Positions 16,935-26,456 of a DNA stretch of 64,000 nt are shown here, piece after piece (positions within the stretch are counted from its first letter, which is position 1; the number at the start of each line of letters is the position of its first letter). The stretch covers positions 3,042,001-3,106,000 of the forward strand of contig NZ_JAUCFJ010000002.1 of the NCBI RefSeq assembly GCF_030348505.1. Direction: 5' to 3'. Both the position numbers and the translations under genes were made by a program. The notes under the pieces were generated by a model, which saw only the letters and a list, made by a program, of their open reading frames with translations, did no database searches and was not told the origin of the DNA. The stretch comes from Lysinibacillus sp. G4S2. GTDB taxonomy: Bacteria; Bacillota; Bacilli; Bacillales_A; Planococcaceae.

Positions 16935-18089
16935 TTAATTCGACGTAATTTGAAGTTTTTTTGTTAATATTTCATTCATGATTTGTGTTGTTCCTCCACC
17001 GATAGATTGAATGCGTGCATCACGCCAATAGCGTTGAATAGGATAATCCATCATATAACCATTTCCGCCGTGAATTTGAAGGGCTTGGTCACATACTCTA
17101 CTTACCATTTCTGCCGAATATGCTTTTGCCATTGTTGCTTCTGTTGTTACATCGTTGCCTTTGTCATATTGATAAATCGCTCGATACGTAATATGTCTTG
17201 CTTTTTCAATTTCAACGGCCATATCTACCATCTTATGTCGAAGTACTTGGAATTGAGTTAGTGGTCCGCCGAATTGTAATCGTTCTTTACTATATCGAAT
17301 AGCCTCTTCTAGTGCCTTTTCGGCTAGTGTAATACTAGAAAGAGCCATCGTTAATCTTTCCCATTGGAAATTAATCATTACATATTTAAATCCTTCATTC
17401 ACAGTACCAATCAAATTCTCTTTAGGTACTTTTATATTTTCAAAAAACAATTCACCCGTATCAGATCCATGCCAGCCCAATTTTTCAAGTTTCTTTCCTA
17501 CAGAGAAACCTTCCCAATCTGTTTCTACTATTAAAAGGCTCATACTACGATGCCCTGGACCATCAGCAGTTTTTGCAGCTACAATTACAAAGTCAGCGTT
17601 AACCCCATTTGTAATAAAAGTTTTAGAACCATTTAAGAGATAATGATCACCTTTATCTACCGCTCTTGTAGTTATTGAAGACACATCACTTCCAGTATTC
17701 GGCTCAGTTATACCTAATGCGGCAATTTTTTTTCCTTCAATTCCTGGTTTCAAGTATTTTATCTTCTGCTCATCATTACCAAAACGCCAAAGAGGAGTTA
17801 ATGCAATTCCGATATGAGCAACAATTGAAGCACCTATCCCACTCGATCCGCACTTTGTTAGCTCTTCATTAAAAATAGCATCCATTATAAGATCAGACCC
17901 TGCACCTCCGTACTCTACAGGAAACTTAGTTCCCAAGTACCCTAATTGCCCCAGTCTTTCAAATATACTTCTCGGAACTTCTCCCGCTGTTTCCCATTCG
18001 CCAACAAATGGAACAATTTCCCTTTCTACGAATTTCCTTACCGAATTACGAAACATGTTATGTTCTTCATTAAACATCCAGTGGGTCAT
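16935..18089 (-). CDS. Acyl-CoA dehydrogenase
   Basis: 384 aa, ATG behind AAAAGGGAGTGATAAT. Shows ALGITEPNTGSDVSSITTRA (FAD and substrate loop), FITNGVNADFVIVAAKT, and the C-terminal QIHGGNGYMMDYPIQRYWRD. The usual YEGTSEI glutamate position reads IGGGTTQI, while WERLTMA carries a glutamate at the place used by isovaleryl-CoA and long-chain enzymes; this suggests an IVD/LCAD-type active site (inference). Reduces FAD, passing electrons to ETF. 23 bases after a second dehydrogenase gene. Confidence 0.9.
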   Translation of the reverse strand: MTHWMFNEEHNMFRNSVRKFVEREIVPFVGEWETAGEVPRSIFERLGQLGYLGTKFPVEYGGAGSDLIMDAIFNEELTKCGSSGIGASIVAHIGIALTPLWRFGNDEQKIKYLKPGIEGKKIAALGITEPNTGSDVSSITTRAVDKGDHYLLNGSKTFITNGVNADFVIVAAKTADGPGHRSMSLLIVETDWEGFSVGKKLEKLGWHGSDTGELFFENIKVPKENLIGTVNEGFKYVMINFQWERLTMALSSITLAEKALEEAIRYSKERLQFGGPLTQFQVLRHKMVDMAVEIEKARHITYRAIYQYDKGNDVTTEATMAKAYSAEMVSRVCDQALQIHGGNGYMMDYPIQRYWRDARIQSIGGGTTQIMNEILTKKLQITSN

Positions 18090-18112
18090 ATTATCACTCC
18101 CTTTTTTCTAAC

Positions 18113-19261
18113 TTACAGGCCTATTTGTTTCGATATGATTTCTTTCATAATCTCATCTGCTCCAGCACCAATACGATGAAGTCTAGTGTCACGCCAAATG
18201 CGTTGAATAGGGTATTCTGACATATAACCATTTCCACCAAATATTTGGAGCGCTCTATCTGCTACCCAATGAGCCATTTGCGCGGCTGCAAGTTTTGACA
18301 TTGAAATTTCTTTACTCGGTACTTCACCATTTGCAAAACGATATGCCGTCGCATATGTTAATTCCTTGCATATTTCTATGTCCGTTTTCATTTCTACGAG
18401 TAGATGGGCAATCACTTGAAAATTAGCGATTGGTTGATTAAACTGACGTCTCGTTTTTGCATATTGATATGCAAGATTATAAGCATATTCCGCCATACCG
18501 ATTGATCCTGCAGCAGAAATCATTCGTTCCCCTTGTAACTCCCACATAATATAAGAGAAGCCCTTACCTTCTTCTCCAAGTAAATTAGCATCAGGTACTC
18601 TAACATTGTCAAAAATCAGTTCGGCAGTATCTGATGAGCGCATGCCCACTTTGTCAAGCCTTTTACTAACAGAAACACCAGGACTGTCAAGATCCACTAA
18701 AAATAAACTGATTCCTTTATAACCCGGTTCATCTGACGTTCTTGTAACGAGTGTAATAAAATCAGCACGTGTACCATTCGTTATAAACATTTTAGAGCCA
18801 TTTATTATCCATTCGTTGCCTTCCTTTCGTGCCCTTGTCTCTATGGAAGCAACGTCTGAACCATGATTTGGCTCAGTTATCCCAATTGCAGCAAGCTTAT
18901 CACCTTTTATCGCAGGTTTTAGAAATCGTTCTTTTTGATCGGCACTTCCAAATTGATCAATTGGAGGAGTCGCCATGTCAGTTTGCACTGAGATTGCCAT
19001 TGGGAAACCCCCACAGCCGCATTTTGAAAGTTCTTCTGCAAATACAATACTAGTAAAATAATCTCCGCCTTGTCCTCCAACTTCCTCAGAATAACGTAGT
19101 CCAAGAAAACCGAGATCACCCATTCGTTTTAATATTTCTATCGGAAATTCACCCGCAGATTCCCATTCTTCAACAAATGGTTTAACCTCTTTATCTACGA
19201 ATTTACGGATAGTTTTACGAAGCTGTTCATGTTCTTCGGTAAAGTAAGGTTCGTATGCCAT
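18113..19261 (-). CDS. Acyl-CoA dehydrogenase
   Basis: 382 aa using ATG 19261 behind AGGAGGTCTGGGT; the frame also extends upstream to 19282. AIGITEPNHGSDVASIETRA, MFITNGTRADFITLVTRT and QIFGGNGYMSEYPIQRIWRD are typical. As in its neighbour the C-terminal glutamate is missing (IGAGADEI) and GERMISA supplies a glutamate in the IVD-type position. The two dehydrogenases are clearly diverged and may act on two intermediates, or form a mixed complex. Confidence 0.9.
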   Translation of the reverse strand: MAYEPYFTEEHEQLRKTIRKFVDKEVKPFVEEWESAGEFPIEILKRMGDLGFLGLRYSEEVGGQGGDYFTSIVFAEELSKCGCGGFPMAISVQTDMATPPIDQFGSADQKERFLKPAIKGDKLAAIGITEPNHGSDVASIETRARKEGNEWIINGSKMFITNGTRADFITLVTRTSDEPGYKGISLFLVDLDSPGVSVSKRLDKVGMRSSDTAELIFDNVRVPDANLLGEEGKGFSYIMWELQGERMISAAGSIGMAEYAYNLAYQYAKTRRQFNQPIANFQVIAHLLVEMKTDIEICKELTYATAYRFANGEVPSKEISMSKLAAAQMAHWVADRALQIFGGNGYMSEYPIQRIWRDTRLHRIGAGADEIMKEIISKQIGL

Positions 19262-19329
19262 ACCCAGACCTCCTATTCTCAAACAATTTTTATCAGCATC
19301 TAATTTAATATTTTGATTGCCAGCCCAAG

Positions 19330-19440
19330 CTAGTTAGTAAAAACAATCTCCACTCTTATCATTCCTGCTGTTTGTCGATTCCTCAGTGAAGCAAGAAAAC
19401 AAACGACTTCAGCTACACAACCTTCCCCTAAGTTCAATTC
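19330..19440 (-). pseudogene. Probable C-terminal stub of a short-chain dehydrogenase
   Basis: The minus strand reads GEGCVAEVVCFLASLRNRQT, then AGMIRVEIVFTN and a stop. The xxVAExVxFLAS...xTG pattern is the late helix of SDR oxidoreductases. No start and no Rossmann part remain, so this is a deletion remnant between the dehydrogenase and biotinyl carrier genes. Confidence 0.45.
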
Positions 19441-19474
19441 AAAGTTATGTCATGTGGATAAAGAACTTTTTTAA

Positions 19475-19687
19475 CTAATTTCCAAGGAGAATTACAACCT
19501 CTTGCTCTTGCACGAAGTCACCTTCGGCCACTTTGATTTTTTTGACGACTCCAGTTTCTGTTGCTTCAATTGGAATTTCCATTTTCATTGACTCTAAAAT
19601 AATTAGTACGTCCCCTATTGATACTGTATTGCCTTCGCAAACCTCTATTTTCCAGACACTTCCGCTCATCGGTGATACTATTTCCAT
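19475..19687 (-). CDS. Biotinyl carrier protein (biotin/lipoyl attachment domain), 70 aa
   Basis: The ATG at 19687 lies nine bases after AGGGAGGAG; a longer frame from a TTG at 19711 would start inside this ribosome site and is less likely. The protein is a bare biotinyl domain: VSPMSGSVWKIEV, the biotinylation motif ESMKMEIP with its central lysine, and VAEGDFVQEQEVVI. It would carry carboxybiotin between a biotin carboxylase (not in the window) and the transferase subunit at 22592-24121. A decayed second copy lies at 21638-21785. Confidence 0.9.
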   Translation of the reverse strand: MEIVSPMSGSVWKIEVCEGNTVSIGDVLIILESMKMEIPIEATETGVVKKIKVAEGDFVQEQEVVILLGN

Positions 19688-19700
19688 TAGTTTCTCCTCC

Positions 19701-19945
19701 CTATTTTCCAATCCATTCGGGTTTTCTTATTTCTAAAAATGCGAATACATCTTCTTTTAAATCTTTACTTTAGAAAGATACAATCCTCAATGTCGATAAA
19801 TTAATCGAAAGACTTCATAAAATCCATTTGCTCTGTATTAAAAGAAGCCTTAAGCCTGTCTTGAACAAAATAGTGTAATTTCTGTTGCCACAAATGCCCT
19901 TACCTCTTGACGCAACGCATCTTGTTCAGCTGTAAAATATCCCAT
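19701..19945 (-). pseudogene. Fused stubs: acyl-CoA dehydrogenase start and enoyl-CoA hydratase end
   Basis: The first part (from 19945) reads MGYFTAEQDALRQEVRAFVA, a typical acyl-CoA dehydrogenase N-terminus, then breaks after some 30 codons. The last part reads SKDLKEDVFAFLEIRKPEWI, then GK and a stop at 19701, closely matching the tail of the intact hydratase at 21795 (ADLKEGAQAFLQKRQPNWTG). A dehydrogenase and a hydratase gene have been joined by one large deletion. Confidence 0.8.
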
Positions 19946-19947
19946 TG

Positions 19948-20262
19948 TTATCCCCCTCGTATTTCCATACGCATTAAATTACTTGCAAAACACTTCCCTA
20001 AATTATCAACACGAAGCGATGCTGATCCTCCTCCATCGAGCGCTTCACTCAATACAAAATTTAACGCATAAATTGTTGGTACTTCATAACGCTTAACCTC
20101 GCCAAATACAAGGTCTTTAAAATGAGCTGCTACTCGCTCCGGTGTTACTTGGTCAAGAAGTATGTGGTAATCCTTTGCATCCTTCGCAAATACAGCAATG
20201 TTGACCTTATTTCCTTTATCACCACAGCGGGCATTTGCGATTGTTCTTAATTGTATCGTCAT
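19948..20262 (-). CDS. AtuA C-terminal-type ferredoxin-fold protein, 104 aa
   Basis: ATG at 20262 behind GGAGGTGGTTTC, overlapping the stop of the AtuA-type gene as ATGA. Starts MTIQLRTIANARCGDKGNKV; ARxGDKGN is the hallmark of the small domain that in many AtuA proteins is the fused C-terminus. The sequence ends GGGGSASLRVDNLGK-like glycine-rich loop and FASNLMRMEIRGG. In this organism it is a separate, translationally coupled subunit. Role is unproven; genetic data tie AtuA to acyclic terpene (geranyl-CoA) breakdown. Confidence 0.8.
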   Translation of the reverse strand: MTIQLRTIANARCGDKGNKVNIAVFAKDAKDYHILLDQVTPERVAAHFKDLVFGEVKRYEVPTIYALNFVLSEALDGGGSASLRVDNLGKCFASNLMRMEIRGG

Positions 20263-21623
20263 GAAACCACCTCCAACTCCACTTGCACATGCTGTTCTAC
20301 TAGTTGACGATTCACTAACGTTGACCACATGCCTAGCAATTGTCTCGGTGGAATCGTAAAGAAGCCCGCTAATGACGGTGGTCCATTTAATGCTAACGGT
20401 GGCAAATACCTTTGAATCGCTTGCGCTAATGGTCTTGATTTTGCCTTTACGACAATACGCAAATAAATTTCATTTATATCCTCTGACGGGGGCGTCGCTA
20501 ATGGTCCGTGCAATGAATTATAGCCAACATAATCAAATTGCAGCTTTTCAAACGGATTGCCTTGCATTTCAATTTTTTGCATAACGATTTCTTGCGCCTT
20601 TTGAGCTTTTTTATAGGCATCTGGCCAGCTATAGCCCATTAAAGATTGACCTAAAAAACCATCCTCATAGCCCATCACCACCTTTAAAGTTGATGGTGCA
20701 GGCTTTCCTTTAATACCTGTAACACGTACTGTATTGGGCGCGACTTCTGTTAACGTAACCTCTGATAAATCAACAACAACATCCGGTGTTATATAAGCTG
20801 ACGGATCATGAATTTCATACAATAGCTGCTCACGAACAGTATCAAATGACACGAGTCCACCTGCTTCTTCTATCTTCGTAATCATAAATTCGCCAGATTC
20901 CTCGACTTCTGCAATTGGGTAGCCGATAGATTCCATGCCAGGAACCCCTTCCCAATCACCACTGTAATTTCCTCCCGTCGATTGCGCCGAGCATTCAAGT
21001 AGATGCCCCATCATAATGCCAGCCGCTAGCTTATCCCATTCATCCTTAGTCCAACCGAATTCATAAATAAGCGGTGCTAAAAACTGAGCAGGGTCAGTTG
21101 TGCGACCGGTAATAACAATTTGCGCCCCTTCCTGTAAGGCCTCTACAATTGGCCAAACACCTAAATAGGCATTTGCAAAGAGCCAGTTTTTATCTTCTAA
21201 TACTAATGGTTCTTTTGTATCTGCATGGGATAAATCTATACCTTGCTCATACCAAGCCGGCAATGTCTCTAGTACATTATCCCCCGTCACCACAGCAATC
21301 TTTAAGCCGTCCATCCCAAGCTCCTTGGCAATCCGCATAACCTCATCTTTCGCAGCTATTGGATTAATGCCGCCAGCATTCGTTAGTAGCTTGATACCTT
21401 TTTCCTTCACAAACGGTAAAAGGCTTGTTATAGAATTCGTTAAATCTTTTGTATAACCATGTGATGGATTTTTAGCATGATCCTTCGCTAAAATGGCCAT
21501 TGTCAGCTCGGCTAAACAATCGAAACATAAATATTGTACGTCACCATATTTTGCTGTTAAAACAGCAGGCTCGATCGTATCACCATAGAACCCTTGTGCT
21601 GCACCAATTCGAATTTTTCTCAT
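20259..21623 (-). CDS. AtuA-family protein (DUF1446), N-terminal domain
   Basis: 454 aa, ATG behind AAAGAGGGTGAAGC. Opens IRIGAAQGFYGDTIEPAVLT and contains YLCFDCLAELTMAILAKD, LLTNAGGINPIAAKDEVMRI, ITGRTTDPAQFLAPLIYEFG and GHLLECSAQSTGGNYSGDW, all conserved blocks of the AtuA/DUF1446 family linked to acyclic terpene utilisation and to odd branched acid pathways. The usual C-terminal small domain is encoded by the next overlapping gene. Biochemistry of the family is not settled. Next to an acyl-CoA carboxylase subunit, as in atu/liu-type clusters. Confidence 0.88.
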   Translation of the reverse strand: MRKIRIGAAQGFYGDTIEPAVLTAKYGDVQYLCFDCLAELTMAILAKDHAKNPSHGYTKDLTNSITSLLPFVKEKGIKLLTNAGGINPIAAKDEVMRIAKELGMDGLKIAVVTGDNVLETLPAWYEQGIDLSHADTKEPLVLEDKNWLFANAYLGVWPIVEALQEGAQIVITGRTTDPAQFLAPLIYEFGWTKDEWDKLAAGIMMGHLLECSAQSTGGNYSGDWEGVPGMESIGYPIAEVEESGEFMITKIEEAGGLVSFDTVREQLLYEIHDPSAYITPDVVVDLSEVTLTEVAPNTVRVTGIKGKPAPSTLKVVMGYEDGFLGQSLMGYSWPDAYKKAQKAQEIVMQKIEMQGNPFEKLQFDYVGYNSLHGPLATPPSEDINEIYLRIVVKAKSRPLAQAIQRYLPPLALNGPPSLAGFFTIPPRQLLGMWSTLVNRQLVEQHVQVELEVVS

Positions 21624-21637
21624 TGCTTCACCCTCTT

Positions 21638-21785
21638 TTATTCGATTCTAAGTAAGATGTCATCTTCTTGTACGAAGTCTTCTAGCTTTATCCGAATCTC
21701 CTTTTCTCAGATTCAATCGGAATTCCTACAGCAACTGCTAACTTCCAAACAACTTCACTAACAGAAATAAAATATTCATAGTTAA
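21638..21785 (-). pseudogene. Decayed biotinyl carrier protein gene
   Basis: The minus strand reads VSEVVWKLAVAVGIPIESEK, loses frame, then KLEDFVQEDDILLRIE and a stop at 21638. These are the first and last strands of a biotinyl domain; the middle with the ESMKME biotinylation motif is deleted. It sits between the hydratase and AtuA genes, where a functional carrier would be expected. The intact copy at 19475 probably took over. Confidence 0.75.
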
Positions 21786-21794
21786 CTACTCCTG

Positions 21795-22580
21795 TTATTT
21801 TCCTGTCCAATTTGGTTGTCGTTTCTGCAAAAATGCTTGTGCACCTTCCTTTAAATCTGCACTTTTAAAGCTCACTAGACGCATAGTCGCTAAATAGGTC
21901 ATCGCATCACCTACATCCATTTGTGCTGTTTTTTCAAATGCAGTTAGTGCCATTTTTACAGCAAGTGGACTATAACTAGCTAACTTTTTCGCCCAATTTA
22001 GAGCTCGTTGTTGTAGCTCTTCTGCTGGAACGACTTCGTGCAGTAACCCGTAACGAAGTGCCTCCTCGGCAGATAATACACGTGCACTTAGCATTAACTC
22101 CATCATTTGACGTTCACCAACAGCTCGGCGTACTAGCGGTAAAATTACATATGGCACAAGTCCTAGCTTAAGCTCTGTTAGACCGAGCTTAGCGTGTTCA
22201 CTACCAATAGCGATATGACAAAGCGCTGCAATACCCGTTCCACCACCAAGTGCTGCTCCATTAATGGCTCCAATGATCGGTTTCTTCATCACATCTCGTA
22301 GTTGAAAGAGCCGTGTGCTTTGTAGGCCATCCTCATACAACGTTGGCACATCCATTTCTAAAAAAGACTGAAACTCTGCTAAATCGCCACCTGCACAAAA
22401 GCTCTTGCCAGCGCCAGTAATAATAATCGCCGCAATATGTGAAAGTTCATTTGCTGTCTCAAATGCATGTACAAGCTCTTCTGTTAATTGCGTAGATAGC
22501 GCATTATGTGACGTTGGATCATTAAGTGTAATCGTTACAATCGCGCCATCTTCCTGCCAGACTATTTTTTCATATATCAT
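21795..22580 (-). CDS. Enoyl-CoA hydratase/isomerase family protein
   Basis: 261 aa, ATG behind GGAGGTGAAGTC. Oxyanion-hole loops FCAGGDLAEF (61-70) and NGAALGGGTGI (108-118) are intact; the glutamate loop reads LTELKLGLVPYVILPLV, where the canonical second glutamate position is kept but the GGxG segment is not. It ends SADLKEGAQAFLQKRQPNWT. Second gene of the sigma-54-driven cluster, 11 bases after the carboxylase subunit; in liu/atu logic it would hydrate the carboxylated enoyl-CoA. Confidence 0.87.
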   Translation of the reverse strand: MIYEKIVWQEDGAIVTITLNDPTSHNALSTQLTEELVHAFETANELSHIAAIIITGAGKSFCAGGDLAEFQSFLEMDVPTLYEDGLQSTRLFQLRDVMKKPIIGAINGAALGGGTGIAALCHIAIGSEHAKLGLTELKLGLVPYVILPLVRRAVGERQMMELMLSARVLSAEEALRYGLLHEVVPAEELQQRALNWAKKLASYSPLAVKMALTAFEKTAQMDVGDAMTYLATMRLVSFKSADLKEGAQAFLQKRQPNWTGK

Positions 22581-22591
22581 GACTTCACCTC

Positions 22592-24121
22592 CTATACAGG
22601 TTTCACGGCATTTCGTTTTGGCAATGTATAAGTTTGCTTTGTCTCATAATACGCAAAGCGTGCCGTTACCTGCTCGCGCACCTCATCAAAGCCTATTACG
22701 TCATCAATAATCATTTGCGATGCTAATTTATAAATATCAATATTCTCACTATATTGCTGACGCTTTTGGCTAATAAAATCTGTTCTTTCCTCCTCTGGAA
22801 GCTCGGCAATTTTGCCTGCATAAACGGCGTTAACAGCTGCCTCTGGTCCCATAATGGCAATTTGCGCGCTCGGCAATGCTAGGACAACATCTGCACCAAA
22901 CGCCGGACCTGCCATCGCATATAAACCTGCACCGTAGCATTTTCGCGCAATCAGTGAAATAATCGGTACCGTTGCCTCGGATAAAGCTGAAATCATTTTC
23001 GCACCGTGACGAATGATGCCACCCTGTTCAACCTTCGAGCCAATCATATACCCCGGTACATCAGCAACATATAAAAGTGGAATGTTATAAGCATTGCAAA
23101 TCATAATAAAGCGCGCTGCTTTGTCTGGCGAATCGATAAATAATGTTCCACCTTTCACTTTTGGCTGATTAGCAATAATTCCGACAACACTGCCCTTCAT
23201 ACGAGCAAATCCGGTAATTAGCTCCTTTGCAAATAATTTTTTATATTCAAACCATGAGCCCTCATCAATTAGCTGATCAATTAGTTCATACATATCAAAA
23301 GGTGTATTTTGACTTAATGGAATAATCTCTTCAATACTTCGTCCCTTTATTGGAGGCTTTGCCTCAGCTGTTGGTGGCTTCTTCTCCCAATTCGTCGGCA
23401 TCAACTGTAAATATGCTTTACACGCCTCAATGGCCTCTTGCTCAGATTGCACAAGTACATCCCCTAAGCCGCTTTTCGCACAATGCATTACGGCACCACC
23501 CATATCCTCCATGGACACTTTTTCACCAATGGCCATCTCAACCATTCGTGGTGAACCTAAATATGCACTCGATTGCCCTTCAATCATAATGACTAAATCC
23601 GAAAATGCTGGTACATACGCAGCTCCAGCTGGAGATGGACCAAATAAAATCGTAATTTGCGGCACAACACCTGACAATTGAATTTGATTATAAAAAATAC
23701 GTCCTCCATGACGGCGCCCTGGAAATACCTCTAACTGGTCGGTAATACGTCCTCCAGCTGAGTCAATTAAATACAAAATCGGATACTTTAAAGACATGGC
23801 CTTTTCCTGTAAACGAATGTTTTTTTCAACGGATTTTGCTCCCCATGAACCTGCTTTCACCGTCGAATCTGCGGCAATAAAACATACAGGTTTTCCATCA
23901 ATCTTACCAATACCAGTTATCGTTGCATCACATGGTAGCGATGGATCTAAAGCTTCAGCAAAAATATTATCCTCAATAATAGTTCCCTCATCAAAAAGCT
24001 TTGCTAAACGATTCCGTACAAATAATTTACCCTGTGCCTCATTGGCCTTATGTCGTATTGTTTTACCACCTTTTAATATTCGTTGTTTTTGTTCTTGAAA
24101 AACTTGAAAGTCATCACGCAT
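22592..24121 (-). CDS. Acyl-CoA carboxylase, carboxyltransferase subunit
   Basis: 509 aa, ATG behind GAAGGAGGGGAAAG. Shows both crotonase-like halves: LIDSAGGRITDQLE with FGPSPAGAAYVPAFSDLVIM, and then PKVKGGTLFIDSPDKAARFI, VADVPGYMIGSKVEQGGIIR and SLIARKCYGAGLYAMAGPAF. This is the acyl-CoA/propionyl-CoA/geranyl-CoA carboxylase beta family. First gene after the sigma-54 promoter. The biotinyl carrier is encoded at 19475; no biotin carboxylase lies in the window. Confidence 0.92.
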   Translation of the reverse strand: MRDDFQVFQEQKQRILKGGKTIRHKANEAQGKLFVRNRLAKLFDEGTIIEDNIFAEALDPSLPCDATITGIGKIDGKPVCFIAADSTVKAGSWGAKSVEKNIRLQEKAMSLKYPILYLIDSAGGRITDQLEVFPGRRHGGRIFYNQIQLSGVVPQITILFGPSPAGAAYVPAFSDLVIMIEGQSSAYLGSPRMVEMAIGEKVSMEDMGGAVMHCAKSGLGDVLVQSEQEAIEACKAYLQLMPTNWEKKPPTAEAKPPIKGRSIEEIIPLSQNTPFDMYELIDQLIDEGSWFEYKKLFAKELITGFARMKGSVVGIIANQPKVKGGTLFIDSPDKAARFIMICNAYNIPLLYVADVPGYMIGSKVEQGGIIRHGAKMISALSEATVPIISLIARKCYGAGLYAMAGPAFGADVVLALPSAQIAIMGPEAAVNAVYAGKIAELPEEERTDFISQKRQQYSENIDIYKLASQMIIDDVIGFDEVREQVTARFAYYETKQTYTLPKRNAVKPV

Positions 24122-24152
24122 AATCTTTCCCCTCCTTCTTACTTTTTATATA

Positions 24153-24169
24153 AGCAATTTGCGTGCCAA
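24153..24169 (-). promoter_or_regulatory. Sigma-54 (-24/-12) promoter of the catabolic cluster
   Basis: On the minus strand TTGGCACGCAAATTGCT: the invariant GG and GC elements in the TGGCAC-N5-TTGC pattern, with correct spacing. It is 32 bases before the carboxylase start and faces away from the sigma-54 activator gene. No second copy was seen within the cluster, so it may drive the whole 17-kb leftward run. Confidence 0.9.
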
Positions 24170-24401
24170 ATTGAAAAATAATTATTATATATGCTCTTTT
24201 TTCTGCAGCAATTTTAAAATTTACACAGATTATAGGTAACCTCCTTAAGTGTATCTAAGTTATTCTCTCCCCCCACAAAAAAACAGAAATAAACTATTAT
24301 TTGCTAGATATTTCTACTTAATGTACAATTTACAATAAAGTTGTTTGGTTTTTAAGACACTTGTCCGAACAGTTTGTACACCTTTTTAAGGGGGCGATTT
24401 T

Positions 24402-26456
24402 TTGTTTATTCACGAGTTTATGTCAACGTCATTTATTCGCGTTACACCAACAGCAACCATTAAGGAGGTGATACAGCTATTTGAAGAACAAAAACAAGAT
24501 CTTGCAATCGTTTATCAACACGAGCAGTTCATCGGTATTGTCACCAAATACTCCTTATATCGCCTGTTATTGCATACAAATTCCCTCCAACAAGTAATTA
24601 CAGAAGCAATTATTGAAGATGTTTTTACGATAAATGAAAACGATCTGCTCTATGGCGGGCGCCATACCTTGCGAACGCAAAAGCTAAGTAATGTTGTCGT
24701 CATTAATGAACAACAGCAAGTAACTGGTGTTATTTCTAAAAATGAAATCATTACAGGCTTTATACATGAGTTAGATTCACATACACAACAACAACGCAAT
24801 ATTTTAAACTACTTACATGACGCGGTGATTACCGTAAATGAGCATATGCAGATTACCTTTATCAATAAATCCTGCAAAGATACTTTTCATACTGAAAAAT
24901 TAGAAGAGAACGAATTATTAACAGCCTATTTTCCAGATTTTCTTCCCTTAATTCAACGTGTGCTACATACAAAAAAAATGTTAGAGCAAAAGATGCTAAT
25001 ACATCGTTTTTCTTGTCTAGCTTCCATCCTTCCGATGACTATGTTGAACGTAACAACTGGCGTTATTATCGTGCTAAAGGACTTAACAAAATTAGAAAAA
25101 ATCGCCTCCGAATTAGAGACGACAAAGAAAATGGAACTTGTACTACAAAATGCTTTAGACGCGTCGTATGATGGCGTTGTCATAACAAATAGCCACGGAC
25201 AAATTACACGCATTAATGATTCACTTTTACACCTGATCGAACGAAATGAAAAGCAGGTACTTTATGAATCTATTTATTCTATTTTCCCTATGCTCCCACC
25301 ATTTCCAAACGCCTTTAAAGGCATGGTACTTACATTAAAAGAACAACGGGGAATTGTCTCAAGTATTCCGATTCAACAAGAAGGACAGCTTGTTGGTATG
25401 CTTTATAAATTTGTATTTCAGCAACTACATGTTTGGAAAGAATTACTTGGACAAATTGACCAATTAGAAGATGAGCTATCCTTTTATCGTGGGGAGCTTG
25501 TGAAAGCAGCTAAGCATGATGATCATTTCAATTTAATTGTTACAAATGATCTGCAGCTTATTCAACTCAAGCAACAAGCCTTTAATGTAGCCAAATCTTT
25601 GTCGACCATTTTAATTACAGGGGAAAGTGGTACAGGTAAGGAATTATTCGCAAACGGCATTCATCAAGCGTCTGGACGAAGTGGTGCATTCATTAAAATT
25701 AACTGCGCTGCTATTCCTGAACAACTCATTGAATCCGAGCTTTTTGGCTATTCGGACGGGGCTTTTACGGGAGCAAAGCGTGGCGGCAAGCCTGGAAAGT
25801 TTGAGCTTGCGGAAGGCGGAACTTTATTTTTAGATGAAATTGGTGATATGCCATTACCCATTCAGGTAAAGCTATTACGCGTGTTACAGGAGCGAGAATA
25901 TGAACGACTTGGTGATACAAAAGTGAAAAAAGCAGATGTACGCATTATCGCAGCAACAAATAAGCACTTGCCAACGCTCATTCAGGAAGGTAGTTTTCGT
26001 GAGGACTTATACTATCGTATTCACGTTATTCCATTACACATCCCACCACTACGAGAACGAAAGGGAGATATTCCACTTCTTGTCGAAGCATTACTACACA
26101 AAATTTCGATTAAGCATCAGCTACCACCCTATAGAATCGACCAGCATGCACTACAGTTATTATTGCACTATGATTTTGTCGGCAATATTCGCGAGCTAGA
26201 AAATATTTTAGAGCGTGCTATCTACTTATCACCGGACACAATGATCAAACAGGAGCATATTATGATTAGCCCAATTATTCGTCCACATGATGAATGTAGT
26301 CCTTCACTGCATAAGGATAAAATTGATGAAACAGAACGCCGTGGTATTGTACAGGCCATTAAATCGGCAAACGGCAATAAATCGAAGGCCGCCAAGCTAC
26401 TCGGCATTAGCCGTTCGACATTTTACTATAAATGCAAGAAATATAATATTTCATAG
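24402..26456 (+). CDS. Sigma-54-dependent activator with CBS, PAS, AAA+ and Fis-type HTH
   Basis: 684 aa from a TTG behind AAGGGGGCG. Two N-terminal CBS repeats (1-125, [20 protein letters not shown] and the second around [16 protein letters not shown]), PAS-like regions near 130-340, then an AAA+ domain: Walker A GESGTGKE about 406, GAFTGA about 452 (contacts sigma-54), [11 protein letters not shown]alker B, and C-terminal [20 protein letters not shown] helix-turn-helix. CBS domains suggest sensing of an adenine nucleotide or CoA-type ligand. Divergent from the sigma-54 promoter at 24153, which it should activate. Confidence 0.93.
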   Translation: MFIHEFMSTSFIRVTPTATIKEVIQLFEEQKQDLAIVYQHEQFIGIVTKYSLYRLLLHTNSLQQVITEAIIEDVFTINENDLLYGGRHTLRTQKLSNVVVINEQQQVTGVISKNEIITGFIHELDSHTQQQRNILNYLHDAVITVNEHMQITFINKSCKDTFHTEKLEENELLTAYFPDFLPLIQRVLHTKKMLEQKMLIHRFSCLASILPMTMLNVTTGVIIVLKDLTKLEKIASELETTKKMELVLQNALDASYDGVVITNSHGQITRINDSLLHLIERNEKQVLYESIYSIFPMLPPFPNAFKGMVLTLKEQRGIVSSIPIQQEGQLVGMLYKFVFQQLHVWKELLGQIDQLEDELSFYRGELVKAAKHDDHFNLIVTNDLQLIQLKQQAFNVAKSLSTILITGESGTGKELFANGIHQASGRSGAFIKINCAAIPEQLIESELFGYSDGAFTGAKRGGKPGKFELAEGGTLFLDEIGDMPLPIQVKLLRVLQEREYERLGDTKVKKADVRIIAATNKHLPTLIQEGSFREDLYYRIHVIPLHIPPLRERKGDIPLLVEALLHKISIKHQLPPYRIDQHALQLLLHYDFVGNIRELENILERAIYLSPDTMIKQEHIMISPIIRPHDECSPSLHKDKIDETERRGIVQAIKSANGNKSKAAKLLGISRSTFYYKCKKYNIS

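Noticed and set aside
6649..24121. Numerous plus-strand ORFs of 60-100 codons inside the leftward catabolic genes
   Set aside because: All overlap well-supported coding regions and have no ribosome sites or family signals.
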